DNA of 64,000 bases from Siderastrea radians (taxonomy: Eukaryota; Cnidaria; Anthozoa; Scleractinia; Rhizangiidae), in the NCBI GenBank assembly GCA_964017195.1, contig OZ024894.1, positions 1,984,501 through 2,048,500 of the forward strand, given 5' to 3'. The first letter of the stretch is position 1, and every line of letters starts with the position of its first letter. Shown one piece after another: positions 50,018 through 63,800 of this stretch. The notes under the pieces are model-generated. The model ran no database searches. It worked only from the letters and a program-made list of their open reading frames with translations, and had not been told where the DNA came from. The position numbers and the translations under genes are program-made.

Positions 50018-53000
50018 GTGAGTAACGAACCCATTTTTTTGTAGATAACAAGTCATTTATTGTTTCAGTAGTTAAGTAGTGTTTTGTGGAGCATTTTTCG
50101 AGTTATCTGTCATGGTCGTTTACCCACTGGAATGCTGCAACAATCGTTACCTTGTTTTTCAATTCTAATGGCGTTTAGCAGATAATTTGGTAAAATATTG
50201 GTGACAGAAATATAAGCAGTTGAAATACGTATGTTACGAGCAAGTTACTAGCTAGTCATTGCTAACACATCAAAACTAGTGTGTAAGAATAATTTCAGTG
50301 TTTTCCTGTTATTGACGCTTCTTTCTCAAGTGTTGTGAAAAAAAGTCTGGTTGAAACTGGCTATGACCCGACACATGTGGCCTCATAACTCTTTTGAAGA
50401 CAGCTGAAGTTAAAGAACGAAATTCTGCGGAAAATTGTCGCTTCATTGTAGATGGACTATAAAACAGACTACACGACAGTCTTCCGGCTAATTCTCTCAG
50501 TTGCGAACTTCAGAAGAGGAATTCAGGCGCGAGACTGTTTTAAGTGCCCCATGAAGAGATATGAAGATAAAGACGGTCAGCAATTGCTGCTTGCATGAAA
50601 TTTGGCAATCTAGTCAGTATTCTGCGTTCCACCAAAAAGACGAAATACAGCTGCATTTGAGATGCAGGGGCAAATTTCTTTCGTAGTCTCTCTCGTGTAG
50701 CTTTCCCTTACGCGCGCGGCTGGAACGGCGCAGGTTCAATAACTTGAAATTTCCGCGCCTCGCGCGTATGTAGTATTTGGATCGCTTCCACAATCCTCAT
50801 CGAGTGGGAAGAGGGAGTTAATTGCAGTTTGACAGCCCTCAAGGTAAAGAATGCTTTAAGAATAGCACAGGAACAAGAAATCTTACAGGATACGTAGATG
50901 TAACATTGTTGTAATCACGTGGTTATGAATTTCAGTTAGAATGTAATGGTTGAAAATCTTCGGGTACTTGTGAAACAACTGCCTGCGCCAGCGAAATGAA
51001 TCGAACATGTGTACGAACTACGGAAACAGGAACTACAAAGATATGAACTAAGCGGGGAGTGCGAACAGAACTCTGTTTCAATCTTCAAGGCTTTTTATCA
51101 AGATATCAAAGCATGAAAGGTTGTCTCCACTTTTCAAAAGGTTTAAAAGTAGTTTCTATGAAGAAAGAATGTGAAATATGTTCGAAAAATGAAACGACGT
51201 TGAAGCAGATAGTGTAGCCCATGCACGAACAGTTGCAGGACGTTAGCAATTTTTCGCTGTTAATAAGATATCTGACAACTATGCTTACGGCGCCAGCGGT
51301 AGTAACATCTGAGTAAACAAGAAATTTGATTGAGGATCATGATTTCAAGAATTGTATAATTTAAACGGGTCTTTCTTCGATTTTGTGCGATTATCAAGGA
51401 TTACCACTGATCTTTCGCGATCTGTTTCATAAATATCATTTGTAAACGCCTAGCCCTAGGGCCTGGGGGATGATTCAGGACCCCCAAATTGTTGCAGACC
51501 CAACGTTCTCCTGCTAAAATAGCACACGTTGATTATATATTTCAGACCGAGGTTTGCCAAAACATTTCTCTTTCTCTATTTCAGTTCGGTAACTAAAAAG
51601 TTAGAATTCAAATTCTTATTTTAAACTTGCAGCATTCACCATACATACCTTTTTAGGCCGCCATACATACAATAAGTATAGGGAGGATTACCCCCTCCAC
51701 TCCACATCCTCCCCCCCCCCCCCCTCCACGATGGATTTGCCTTACCAAGAGTTCGAAATCGTATTGTTTCTAACAGGAGCCTATTAATGGGCTCCTATTT
51801 CTATGAAGTAACTTTAGATTCTGAAAAAAAAAAGTCGGCAAGGCCAACGTTTGTGGCTACCGACCTGGATGATCTGGCTTACTTGCCGTTGCATCATAAA
51901 TCAAGATCCGGTTAAAACAAAATGCAACAAATTGTGTGGGACATTACAACTTGAATCTCCTGACCACATAACTTATCTCTGGAAATACTCGATCGAGCCA
52001 TTTTGCAGAAGTTAAACGCTGTTGGAAATCATGATGTAATTCCTTATTTATTCCTTATTTGACGTCATCATCCTATTTTACCAACCTCAAAGGAAAATTT
52101 TCGGACGCACAATCCACCCACAAAAGCGTACGCTCCTGTCACCCACCGAGTTTCAATGTCATAGCTTCGTTGCCCTGGAAGTTTATTAAGGAAGAGGGGA
52201 GGGGCGGGGGGGGGGGGGCAGAAGACCAAATGAAGTGCTTTTGTCTTCTCAGAGTGTTTAGTTAAATTGCAAAATTCAAGTAGCAATTTTTCTTCCTGAT
52301 TTTCAAATTTGGCGGCTCCCTTTTCACGGATGGGTATGGTAAGGAAACAAAATTATCCACTGTTGTCATTATTGTTGTAGCGGTGTGCGCGGAAGTAGCT
52401 GTTAATTTTTGTTTTGCTTACATAATTATCAAGTTTTTTGAGCAAAAAGTGAATGACGTCCCACGTAAAAGACTGAGATTGAGGGGACGGAATTGTTCAG
52501 GCCCGTGGGCAGATGAATTTAATGTGGTTCTTGACCTTTGACAAAAAATTGATTACTTGTGTAGTTTTAATTTTAGAGTTCAGAAATAATTGTCGATCGA
52601 AATATCAGGGTCTTCCCACTTGACTTAGCGTACATTAGTGTTTTGCATTGCCCAAAAACATTTGTTTCGTTTCTCGTGGCGGCAAATGAACCATGGGAAA
52701 AAAATCGCTGATTAGAGAAACAGACAATTGTTGTCAGTCCAGTAGAAAAGGGTAGAAAAGTTAATTAAGTCTTGAAAATGATTGAGTCCCTGTGCGGTGC
52801 TTAATTAAGAACGTTTATCTCAATTTTGTTAATTTTGCTTTGTATATATGAAACACACGCACCCCGGGAGGTTGACTAATAATTATATAAAGATGCTTTA
52901 AATTTATTTCTGGTGATGCGTCAGAAGAGATATACATATGAATGCAGATACATTATAGAGAACAATGTTCACGCGGTTATATAATTATTTTGTCCTTCTA

Positions 53001-56000
53001 CGTTTCTGTTACGAATACAAACAGGGCTTGTTTTCCCTTTTTTGCACTCCACCGAACACCGTGGTGAAAGTTGTCACGAACGTGATTTATAGTGATTTTA
53101 GTTTCAAGTTTCTAAGGGACGGACCATTAGAAAAGTGATGGAGGAGGGGGGGGGGGGGGGGTGGGGGATTTTTAGCCTGCCAGCATTTTTTTTTTGGCCC
53201 ATGTGGAAGAATTTTTTTTTGGCTACAGCCCTATGCATGAATTTTTTTTTTGAGGAAATATTTTCCTTATGCACAATTTGTTATTGAATTAGGCTGTGCC
53301 TTTTGAAATATTAATATACAGTTTCCCTACCGTTGAATCAGCATTGCTTTTTTATCGTACTTAAAACAATATAACTTTGTTTTACTAAATACATAGCTTG
53401 TACTGTTACGTTACTTTATATTTTAAGTTTATTTTATTACAAAACACTTCTTAATAATGTTCGCTTTAAAATTTAATTTACTGAAGGAGGATTCAAAAGT
53501 AAATAGCGATTTATAGTGAAAAATTGTGTAATATTATTGATATACATGTATGGAGTTTATAAAATATACAGTACATACACTGTTATTTCCTTAATTTAAA
53601 AACAATTCTTTTCAAAAACGTAGCTCATAAATTTGCCTTTAAAACTTTTGATATAAAATACATACAGGTACCTTCTAACCCTTTGCTGAGAAGTTAAGGG
53701 TTATAATTTAATGTAACAGGGGTTCAACTGTATGACTACGACTATAAAAACAACAACAAATTTGTTCCAGGCGAAGGTATCCCCCTCCCGACAAAAGAAA
53801 TATTAATTATGAAAACAATATTTTATAGCATCCTGGCAGAGCCCCAGAAAATTTCCAATTTTTTAAACACTGGAGACACTACTTGAGCACTTTGGCAGAA
53901 CGAATTATGGTTTCATATCAAAATGAGGCCCATCTTGTGCATAAATTTTTTTTTCAGACATTTTCCCTTGCATAAATTTTTTTTGGTTTTTTACCCACCC
54001 CCCCCCCCCATCACTTTTCTAATGGTCCGTCCCTAAGTAGTTTTCGCGCCAAAATTAATAGGATTATGACGTCATGTTATTCTTATTCGATAAAAGGATA
54101 GTTTTTTCATAGCTTTTATTAGTTCAGTTGTTATCGATTTGTCACCGAGTTAGTTGTTATCGAGTTGTTATCGAGTTGCCACAAAGTTACTGTCGAGTTA
54201 CTTATCGAGAGTTGAGAGTTACACGAGAAGCGAGAAAGTACACCACTACGATTTTACAGTTTTCCATATTATTGTCAACGATTCAAGAGTCAGCTGTACC
54301 TTGTCGAAAGCCCCATTGATTCGGCAAAGCATCATTTGTTCGAGCCAAACATGGTGTGCGAGTACCTTTATGCAACGTGCATAACACTCTAGAACATATA
54401 ACTATCGCATTCTTTCTAAGCCTCTTTAGTTCATAGCTCACTCGGCTCAAATCAGTACGATCCAGTACTTTTGACACACTACCGTTCACGGCAGTCAGTT
54501 AAAATATGTTCCTCATTTTTGTGGAATGAAATAACAGCCAGAACTCTCAAACCTTACGGACACCTTTGTATTGAGAGGACAGCTCACTTGCAGATCATAT
54601 CATCAGTCAGATCTGATTTAAATAATACGTTGAAAAAGAAAACAAACGACACTCAGTTCTGACCCTTTAACGTCCGTATTTAAAGGTTGAACTAAAACTT
54701 ATTAGCTGTAACTGTGCTAACCGTCCTGACTTGAAATTCTCTATTAAGCTTCCCCTTTCGCCCTATCCGCAAGCAGCAGTGCAGCGACACACGCGCCTAA
54801 GCCGGATAACCTTCTTTTTGGCGTGTTTATAGGACCATACTGAAAGTTCTGCTCACACCAAAGAAAAGTTTAAAAGTTCACACGCAAATTGGGAGGAAAC
54901 TGGCACGAAACGCTGTTATTGCAGGAAATATTTGCCAAATCTAGACATACCACTTCAGTGGTCTTCTCCTGAGTGTCAGGGTAGAATTTGGTAAAAGTGC
55001 CGGTGTCCGGTCAAGGCCGTCACTTCAAAAACGGGATTTGTCGGGAAGCGGCTCACTAAAAGTGTCAAAGTAAGAAACAAACAAGGTGTTAAGGTCTTTT
55101 TCGAACAAAACTGAAGGCTCAACATCATCCAGATTAAGCCGGTCACACCTTAGGGTTTTATCCCCCGACGAAAAAGCTACCTTGTACAGCATAGGGAACT
55201 GGAGTACCACAGGAAATTAGTGCTTAATTAAGCTTTTGTTTGCATGGTGATCCGTTTGGATTTCTTCCGCAAAGATATGGAATCAGTGCTTTGCTCGTAC
55301 AGCATGTACCATAAATAGCTCTGTTTCATTTGATTGGTTATATTTTGGGATTTCATCTCTAGAGCCAAAAAAATTAGAACTTGAACAGCATAACTGAAAC
55401 AGTACCACAGGAAAGTACTGCCTGTAAGCTTCCATTTTTATGGTCACACCATCCGTAGACCCAAAAGTTAGAACCACACTACATGACACTCTTGAGAGAT
55501 TGGGGAAAAGGTTGAACTTGTTGTATTCACATCTGTCATGCACTACGTGACTTTTACTTTGGAAACACACTTTACATTGGTTCATTCAAGGAAATCCCGG
55601 CGCCTTGTTATACCCCGTTTCATCGGAAGCTGCAAACGTCAAGGAAATGCCTCCGTCAAAAAATTGAGATAACTAAAACAAAAGGAAATCGCCATCAGAT
55701 TAAGTTCAGCTAAAATTTACTGATATACGTAAGTTGTTTCGTTTCACCTCCCCCACCCCCCAAAAAATAAATTGATTTAATTAACGGTAAGATTAATATA
55801 CTCGGCGATACAATGAGTTCGAAGAACGTGATTGTCAATACTTAAAATACATTAATGCCAAGGTATCCTTTAACAGGGGTGAAGGGCCACTTTTCCCAGT
55901 ACCGTAGAGGAAAAAAAGAAACTAGTTGTACGTTTATAGTAATTTTATCTTAATGTCATCTTTATAAATCACTGCTGATTTACTCGAGTTAAGGGGAATA

Positions 56001-56633
56001 AATAATTTAATATTAATAATTTAATATTAATGCCACTAGTACTTCTATGTAAGAATTTTATTTATGTAAGAATTTTCAGTAGTTACAAAATTTTGTTCCT
56101 AGTATTTACAGTATTTACCGTAAAACGTTCTTCTCTTGAACACCTAAAAAGTGCATGAAACGGATATTTAATTTTCTAAACAGAAGTTTCTCTCATAATT
56201 TAGTGAGTCTTTAAAAATAATGAGATAACAACACACAGAACTTCGCTTCATTAGTTGTTCAAACAGTCCTCATTATACCGGTAAACCCAAACAAAAATTG
56301 TAAAGAGACAATTTATATCGGTTACGGAAGGATAACAGATCCTTTCAACATCTTGGGATGTCTCTTACAAAACCATCGTTGCAAAACCGGATGACGTCAC
56401 ACCCGCAAGGGAAGCAGTGACACAAAAGGAACAATTAGTATCACTCAGCTTTGTGTGAAGTCGTGATCCTCATCACCTTTGTTCGAAAATAATTTATTCA
56501 AACGATGCGTAAGGCTATAAACAAAGTGGAAACTGGTAATTCAGGCGTATAATTAGACGACAAATTTCTCGCCAGGACGCGAAGTTTTCACCACGATCTT
56601 ACCATTCTTGTTGTTGCGTGTTCGCTTTCGCAG
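50018..56633. other. Long non-coding stretch, possible first intron
   Basis: No coding exon supported. It contains homopolymer C (51713-51724) and G runs (52206-52218), a MITE-like element at 53115-54034, a decayed 'ttatcgagttg' tandem repeat at about 54131-54210, and diverged units of the 105-bp repeat family at about 55330-55500. 55985-56030 repeats 'aataatttaatatt'. Confidence 0.5.
53115..54034. mobile_element. DNA transposon-like element without coding capacity
   Basis: The left end 'agggacggaccattagaaaa' plus 'gtgatgg' and the right end 'ccatcacttttctaatggtc' plus 'cgtccct' are inverted copies of about 27 bp, both followed inward by G/C homopolymer runs. The 920-bp interior is AT-rich and has repeated 'gcatgaatttttttt'-type words near both ends. 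No transposase frame. Confidence 0.8.
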
Positions 56634-56723
56634 GACTCCGGGAGAAACCCACAGGTGAAGATGTCGCAGAGGAAAGAAGCTTTGAATGAATTGTTTGAAT
56701 GCACCTGGCGGCCGGATTTAAAG
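56634..56723 (+). CDS. Candidate first coding exon of an unidentified gene
   Basis: A pyrimidine-rich acceptor (ttcgctttcgcag) ends at 56633. After 27 bases of leader, ATG 56661 opens 21 codons (MSQRKEALNELFECTWRPDLK) and ends at AAG|GTAATG in phase 0. No later exon was identified to 64000, so the next intron would exceed 7 kb. I do not recognise the protein from this much. Confidence 0.4.
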
Positions 56724-56804
56724 GTAATGGTACTTAAAGAATAATGCAGCTGTATTTTATCACCATTTCACGCTCTTGAGAAGCGGTTAGCGAGTTTTCT
56801 GCAT

Positions 56805-56992
56805 TCGTTATTCGAAGACCTAATCTGTTTACACAAGCGTAAACCGTGAATGCATGGTCACGCAGATTGTATACGACGATCGAAAATTGTTCCGAGTCGA
56901 TGCTTCAATAACATTTCGCGCACAGACTCTGTGGTGAGCTAAATTATTATCAAATCAACGAAAGCGTTTAACCTATTTCTCGTTATTCTGCG
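56805..56992. repeat. Direct repeat, copy 1
   Basis: Shares long stretches with 58510-58692: 'accgtgaatgcatggtcac', 'aaattgttccgagtcgatgc', 'gtggtgagctaaattattat'. The copies are about 1.7 kb apart in the same orientation. Confidence 0.8.
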
Positions 56993-58509
56993 AGTGTGAT
57001 GGAATGTGTTTGTTAGATGTCGTGTAAATGTCGCCTGTTTGTTGATTGATTATCAAAGACTAACCAGTTGCTCATCATTACCTTGAATGACACAAGTATT
57101 TTAGCTGTTGTCGTTTGAATTTGTTGTTGCTAAAGCAGCCTATGTCGCTGCGATTGAGCGAGTAGCCGCTAAGTGAAGCTGGACTAAGAAAGAAAACAAC
57201 GTGTACTCGTGCTTTAATGAACCTTGACTTGTTCTGTGTTTATCTGTTTATTCTGCATAAACACTCGTCGGTTCGAATGACTGTGTATCCTATCTCGGCT
57301 GTGAAGTTTATTTAGCTCGCCCCAAGATGACAGTGGTAACATTAGCACGCAAGATAGCGCTTCACGCATGGCCGATTTATTTTCAATATACTACAACAGT
57401 TATATAACAACTCTATTATTCTACCATCCATACATATGTACAGCTGCAGCGGAAATCGGGTATGTTTTTTTCGAGAGTCAACAAAACCTTCTTCTTATAT
57501 TTCTTTTCTTAGTTGATCTTTCACCTCAAAGTTGTCTAATCGCTTAGCAGTTGTTTCTGGCATTCAAACTTCCTGCCAGCTTTTTGCTTGCTGTCCATTT
57601 GCAATTGCACAATGGCATGGCTTACCTTTCTTCGCAACACAAAAGCTGACAATGAAAAAGATAGTTCCATCACAATTTAATAAACGTTCAACGTATTCTA
57701 TTCAACAACAAGTTTAATTTGAACTCTTTACTTTCACAAAGAGATCAAACAAGATTGATGTTTATCGCATTGTCTGTTTCATTTATCTCAATATCTGACT
57801 TCATCTGACCGTATGTTTCCTTTTCAAGCGTTCCTTCCAGAAAAAACCCATATTTACTGAATGTACGAAATTCCACCCTTTTGTTAAGTATCATCTTTCG
57901 GAAAACTTATCGAATTGTTAACATGTATATGTAACTGATGTTACCTTCTTCTGATGCAACATCCCACTGGTGTGACTTTAGAAGAGACTGGAGGGTGACC
58001 AAATGCCCTCCCCTTTTTGTCCCAAAATGAAGAAAAAAATACTGACAAGGCCCTCCCCTCCCCCGGCTTCGGGAGCGGGGGACGTCGCGTTTCCTCTGGG
58101 GGCCGCCACGTAAAAAGTGGGGATCGAACTTTCACCGCAATTGTATATTAGCACCAAGAAATCGAAAACTATGCAGATAAGAGAAAAGAAAAAGAAAAGA
58201 GACGCTTTTTTTTATCCCTTACCCTTGCCAAAGGCAATATCTCTCTTCTCTAATTATACGAAAGAAAAATACCTCACGTGTAAAACTTGTAGGATAAGAC
58301 CTTATACTGTACTCTTTGTGCAGCGTTTTAATTTTTCTTTCTCGGGAATTTAGCAAATTGGACAGAAAAACGGCTTGCTATGCATAGGCCATTTGCTGAG
58401 TGTCTAATATCTAGTGACTATTCGTGGAATCGTATCGATCTGAATTTAAATATGTCTTTAGTAACCATTACCACAGCTGCCCTTATCCAAAACCGTGAAG
58501 TTCCCAAGT

Positions 58510-58692
58510 TCGGTGTTCTTTATTCGAAGACCAGCGTCAACCGTGAATGCATGGTCACACAGATTCTGCACAACGATCAAAAATTGTTCCGAGTCGATGC
58601 TTCAGTAACATTTCGCGCTTAGACCCTGTGGTGAGCTAAATTATTATCAAATTAACGAAAGCATTAAACTTTTTTCTCTTTATTCTGCGAAC
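58510..58692. repeat. Direct repeat, copy 2
   Basis: Second copy of 56805-56992 with about ten differences and small indels by eye. It ends just before the tRNA-like sequence. Confidence 0.8.
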
Positions 58693-58720
58693 CTAGATAA
58701 TATGACCTAGTTCACCACTG

Positions 58721-58804
58721 GTCTCCCAGTACACACTGTAGCTCAGTGGTTTGAGCGTCCGACCGGTGTACGGAAGGTCATGGGTTCGATTCCCGTCGGG
58801 GACT
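58721..58804 (+). ncRNA. tRNA-like sequence (tRNA relic or SINE head)
   Basis: A-box-like TAGCTCAGTGG, D arm GCTC/GAGC, anticodon-like stem TCCGA/ACGGA with loop CCGGTGT, and T-arm GGGTTCGATTCCC (B-box) are clear. The 3' GGGGAC pairs with GTCTCC at 58721, but 14 bases including CAGT-ACAC-ACTG lie between that strand and the D arm where two are normal. The base before the anticodon is C rather than T. A working tRNA is doubtful; a pseudo-tRNA or SINE head is more likely. TTTTTT follows at 58810. Confidence 0.6.
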
Positions 58805-59225
58805 CTGATTTTTTCTTTGTCTTACCCTCGCGACATTCTGAATATTCCACCTTTCTAATTGTTTTTGTTGTCACTTTTTATTTGCTAAATTTGTTTGTTA
58901 GTTAGTTAGATTGTTTTTTGTCATATGGGCCTATGGGCTACCAGACATTTTAGGTACTTGCTATAAGGGACTAAGTTTAGTATGGGAGGTGTGTGAGACA
59001 TAAAAAAAGAGAGATCTAGCTCTGCTTAGACCCTTTCGCTGTCTTTTACCTTCGATAACGGACTGTGATAATTTCATCCACTGACCAAAAAGTTTCATAG
59101 GGCCTGGAAACGTTGCCCTTGCTGGAAATTTGTTCCTAGGCAAGAACTGTGTCATCTGAAACATTTTAAGTAAGAATGTCAACCCGCGATCAGGACTGCA
59201 AATAGTTTTTCTTTCTTCAAAGGAC

Positions 59226-59262
59226 ATTTGTCCGACCAAGTCTCCATTTTGGTCGGACAAAT
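59226..59262. repeat. Perfect 14-bp hairpin
   Basis: ATTTGTCCGACCAA and its exact inverse flank a 9-base centre. Related 'gtccgac' and 'gtcggaca' words occur to 59450, suggesting a remnant of a repeat family. Confidence 0.8.
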
Positions 59263-60357
59263 TTAACAGAAATGTAGTCGAACGTTTTTTTTTTCAATTA
59301 TTATTTTTAAGTGGAAGTCTTTTGGAAATAATTGTTTGTTATCATTATTTACTTATTATTTGGTAAAAAAATTTGTCCGGGCATAATGTCCAACCGAAGT
59401 TAAGATTTCGTCGGACATGGGCCGATTTTAGTCGGACATTGCCCGATGACCGACAGTTATTCTTAATGAGAAGTTCGTTGATGTACGCAGCAAAGCCGAT
59501 GGGCATTTGTGTACACTTTCTCCTTTTTACAAGAACTTTTTTTGAAAAAAAAAAAGGCTTTTATACGAACGTCTGGCGGCTGCCGTGATTGGCTAAGAAC
59601 CTACCAGGGCTAAAATTTTGTTAGACCGTCTTTGTTTTGTCCACGGTTTTACAATACTTTTAAGCAAAAAAATAGAGTAGAAGTTAACAGTTTGTTTTGA
59701 GTAAGTATGCCGTTTTCTGTCAACCCAAAAGCTTGAGTAGGTAATTAGCCTAACACTTAGGTTGTATGCAGTTTTTGAGCCGCTTAAAAACACGGACGTC
59801 CTGACTGAAACTCTCGGAGTAGTCGTGACTGAAACACTTCGTAAATGAGGAAAACCGGTTGAAACGTATTCAACGGATTCCACGTAGCAAGAAGAGGTTT
59901 TCAAAATTTCAACGTAGCCCGCACCAGATTTGAAAGGGGCCGGCAATTTTTAGGTGCTTTGAGCAATCCACTTCCGTCCTGAACAACATCGCTGAGTGTT
60001 TCAGTAATGACATGCCGGATGCTTCACTCGGCCACCGGAATTCTTTTACATCTACCTCTGTGGTCGGCAGAGGTGAAATTTCGCCTGTCGTGTTGAAATC
60101 AACATCTTACTTGCTAATCGTATATTATATCGTTTTTTCTTTGCAGTTAGTATTTCAGGTTCCCTTGACAGTGTTCATTGGGTAGAAAGGTAGTAATTGG
60201 CAAACTTCGGAAATCTTCGCGAAAGTACGTGAACTGATCGGCAATGTTTGGAAAATCGAAAGAAATATTTAATCAGCATGGTTGACAAAATATAAACAAA
60301 ACTACAAGGCAATTTCGGATATGAAATTTTCTTTTACGTTTACTAACTTGCCCTATA

Positions 60358-60864
60358 TACAGTGGAAGCTCTCGTAAGCGACCACCTCAGGAATTCAGAA
60401 AAGTGGTCGGAACTAGAGCTGGTCGCTTGCGAGAAGGGGCTCTGGTAAGCGACCACATGATGAAACAGTAGAGAGTGGTCGATTGCAAAGCTTTTAGCGT
60501 TAAGCTTGGCATATGTTAATGGTTACTGATAGTTTTGTAGTAATAATATTGAATAGTCTTTTTCTTGCCTATCACAGAAGAGGTACGCGTAGGTACAAGT
60601 CAAAGAACCATTAGCACTTGTGTTGTATTACTCTAAATTTAAACAAGAACCGAGCCCTTTTTTAAAGTGTTGACCGAGGGGTCGCTTACGGGAACTTAAA
60701 AACAAAGGAAAAAGCCCGTTGGTAATTCACAAAAGTGGTCGCGGTCGCTTACGAGAGCTTTTCATTACAGAGTTTAAGTGACAAGTCAAACGGGGTTTCA
60801 CAATGCTGGTCGTAACTAGAGCTGGTCGCTTACGAGTGTGGTCGCAATGAGAGCTTTGACTGTA
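60358..60864. repeat. MITE-like element with TA-type ends
   Basis: Ends 'tacagtggaagctctcgtaa' plus 'gcgaccac' and 'gtggtcgcaatgagagcttt' plus 'gactgta' are inverted copies. The 'gtggtcgcttacgagagct' words repeat internally at 60380-60480 and 60735-60850. The TA at both borders suggests a Tc1/mariner-type mobiliser. Confidence 0.75.
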
Positions 60865-63800
60865 ATTTATAATTATACGATATAGTACTATATTTCTGCC
60901 ACAGTATCCTTGCAAGTAAGTGTTCCGATTGCTTACACTGGCTTTATAATTCTCTTAACGTTTTGCACTTTAAATTAAACGCTGCAATATGCTATAACAA
61001 TGAGCTGTTGTTAAACAATGATAATTAACAGGAATCATGCGTGGTGGTCCCAAAAAGCTAGCCATTTATTCTTTTCAATTTTTCCATCAAAATTGATCGT
61101 ATTTGTTTCAAGGAGAACAAAAAAAGGCACCAATCTACTCAAGAAATTATTTTCGATTTCATAGATCAATATCCTGAGCGAATATTAGCATAATACAGAA
61201 CACCGTTTAATTTCCCCGAGTTCATAAAATATTATCACAATAAGATTGTGATTTGATTTAACAAAATTAATTGTCCTGTAAGCGGCTAAATTAAGCTGGT
61301 ATCACGGCATTGTTGGAGGAGTGAAACGAAGACTAACAAGTTATTAAATGTCTGCATTTAAGGGTCGGCTTGTTCTTTTGTGTCGTGGAATGTCCTTATA
61401 TTTGCATTTCGGTTGTTTATGGATTTTAATGTACCCCAGGGTGACCGCTATTACGTCGATAAATTTAACAGTGAATTTACTAGTGAATTTACTAGTGATC
61501 CGGAAGTTTTTTTCGCCTTTATATATCCCATCTCGAGGTACATCGGTGTCTCTCCCTTCAAAAGGCTGAATTCAGCTCGGAAAGCGAGCAGTTTTCCTCC
61601 AGAGATCAAATCAACGCTCGTATCTCAATCTCTACCCAGCTTATTTTTCGGTCACGGAGAACAGCACTGAACAATAGAGTTTACGACTACAGATTCTTCA
61701 AAACCTGGAACAATATTTGAGAGCAACATGCTGGCTAACGAGGTATGTTGGTTTCGACTTTTGAGCATTCCCTTTCTAATTATACAATTAATAAATCGGA
61801 GCAGCGAATGCCGTGTTAACATTTCACGCTGCTCGCAAATTTGGACCAAACACTTCAGAGGTTAAAAGGGTGCTCAGATTCGAGTACAATATGTCCGCTG
61901 CACGCAAATCAGGTTTGTTTGCGTGCAGGAAATTGTGTTTTAGTGAAAGATTGGCTGCAAGGGCTCCTGGAAGTAACCAGGCGTCTGTGCTGCAAAGTAC
62001 ATATGAATTAACGCGTACTGTTTATATTTGTTGAAGAATTAGTACAAATGTATCTGTTAATAGTCTATTTAGACATCAATGTACTTTTGTAAACAAATAA
62101 TATTTGCTGATAGCATAGTTTACTAATCTAAATCGTTTTGAGTGTCAACCCTCTATTAGAAAAGCGGTTATTGTTAGATGAAGTGTTAACTTAGTACTGA
62201 GAAAATGCTGTGCTACGTTGTTAGGCAATTTGGAGTGCTTGTTTATTTACTTCGACGTGAAAACACTGTTCATCGAAATGCCTAGATATAAACTGAAAAG
62301 TTCAGCTTCAGCTTTTCATTTGAAAAACCTGAAGGAACCAATTGGGTGTGGTATGTATTTACTTCTGTGAGACTGTTGTAGTTTGTTAATAGGCAATTTG
62401 AAATGGTTCGATTTTATAGCTTTGCCAAACAAATACTCCTCATCGATTTGCTCAGATGATGTTGAGCTTCAGTCATGCATAGACGAACAAATTGGATGAG
62501 AAGTTGCTAGGAAATTGTTGTGCTACTGTGTGGCAAAAGGCAACTTTCCGTTGTTCGTTTACTTACTTCTGCAGGAGACACAAAGACGTTTTATTGATGT
62601 GCTTTTCATGTACAAACCTCAGTTCGTATTGAGCGTCAGTTGCCCATTTAAGCCAAAAACAAACAAATTGGACTGGGGTTAGCGCTAAGCTGAAATTTGT
62701 GAAAAGCAGATCGATGTTAGAAAATGACGAATTCAATATCCAGCAAGATTTGGGTAGAATTTTGTTTTGAATTAGGAGGAAGTATAATCGGCCGGCGGGA
62801 TGGGCAATATTTTCCGATAGGCTAATATACGTAACACAGTGAAACTACGGACAAAATAGCAGTATTAGGCGAGGAAGGTTACACTTTATAAGCTGGCAAA
62901 ATTTCATAAGCTGATATAAGATTGCACAATAATGTTCCGGCGTTAAAAGGAGTAACAAGTCAGGGCGTATAAGCATTTTAGCGCCGGTTTCTATAAAATT
63001 GTTGGTCAGATGTATCAACGATTCAAAACTGACCTAAAAGTTTTGGCGCAAACTTGTGTGAAAATTGTGCCTGTTTCTTTGCGTTGTGTGATTCGCCTGT
63101 GAGCAAGTGACCCGGCCATCTTCTAGAAATGGAGTGGGTGGTAAGTTGGTGTAAACTGCATTCTCTCTTTGTTATAATGTTTCTTTGCCAACAGTAGAAC
63201 GCCTTTTCGCGGACGCCTCTACTATATAACACGGACTTCTCCTTAACACTTCGGGCAGTTTGCTATGTTCCTGAAAGACCTACACTCATAAAATCGTACT
63301 CTGTAAGAAGGATATCATCATATTACATAGTTCATCAGTTGAGTCCAAGATGTACAATGTGTACGACCCCATAATACAGAAGAACAAAGCTCGCTCCGGT
63401 CTCAGAGAGTCCAGCATGTTTGAAACTCTACCTCTGTAAAACGGAAGTCTTCAAGATTACGACGTTCAGTTTATATATTCTAAAAGAGACTAAAACTTGT
63501 ATAAACTCTACCATAATACGGACTTTTATTGCAAAGTGCAGTCTAATTACAATTTTAAGCAGTTGGCGGTGGTTTGTATAGTCGAAGTTTTGTTTTTTTT
63601 AAACAGAAATCCGTTTAAACAGAGATCCGTTTAGATCCGTTGCAGTGAATTTAGCTTTTTTTAAAAACCAGTCTTACCTTTCAGTTTAAGTATTGTTTCC
63701 AGAAGCGTTGAATTTTGTTAAAAACATCCTGTAATGGTAAAAATTTAACAAGGCTTTTGATATAGTTAGAAGATTCGCACGTCATTGAGAATAGCACTTT

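Noticed and set aside
59373..59588. 71-codon frame after the 'gtcggaca' words
   Set aside because: Starts inside repeat-derived sequence and ends in a poly-A run; no protein features.
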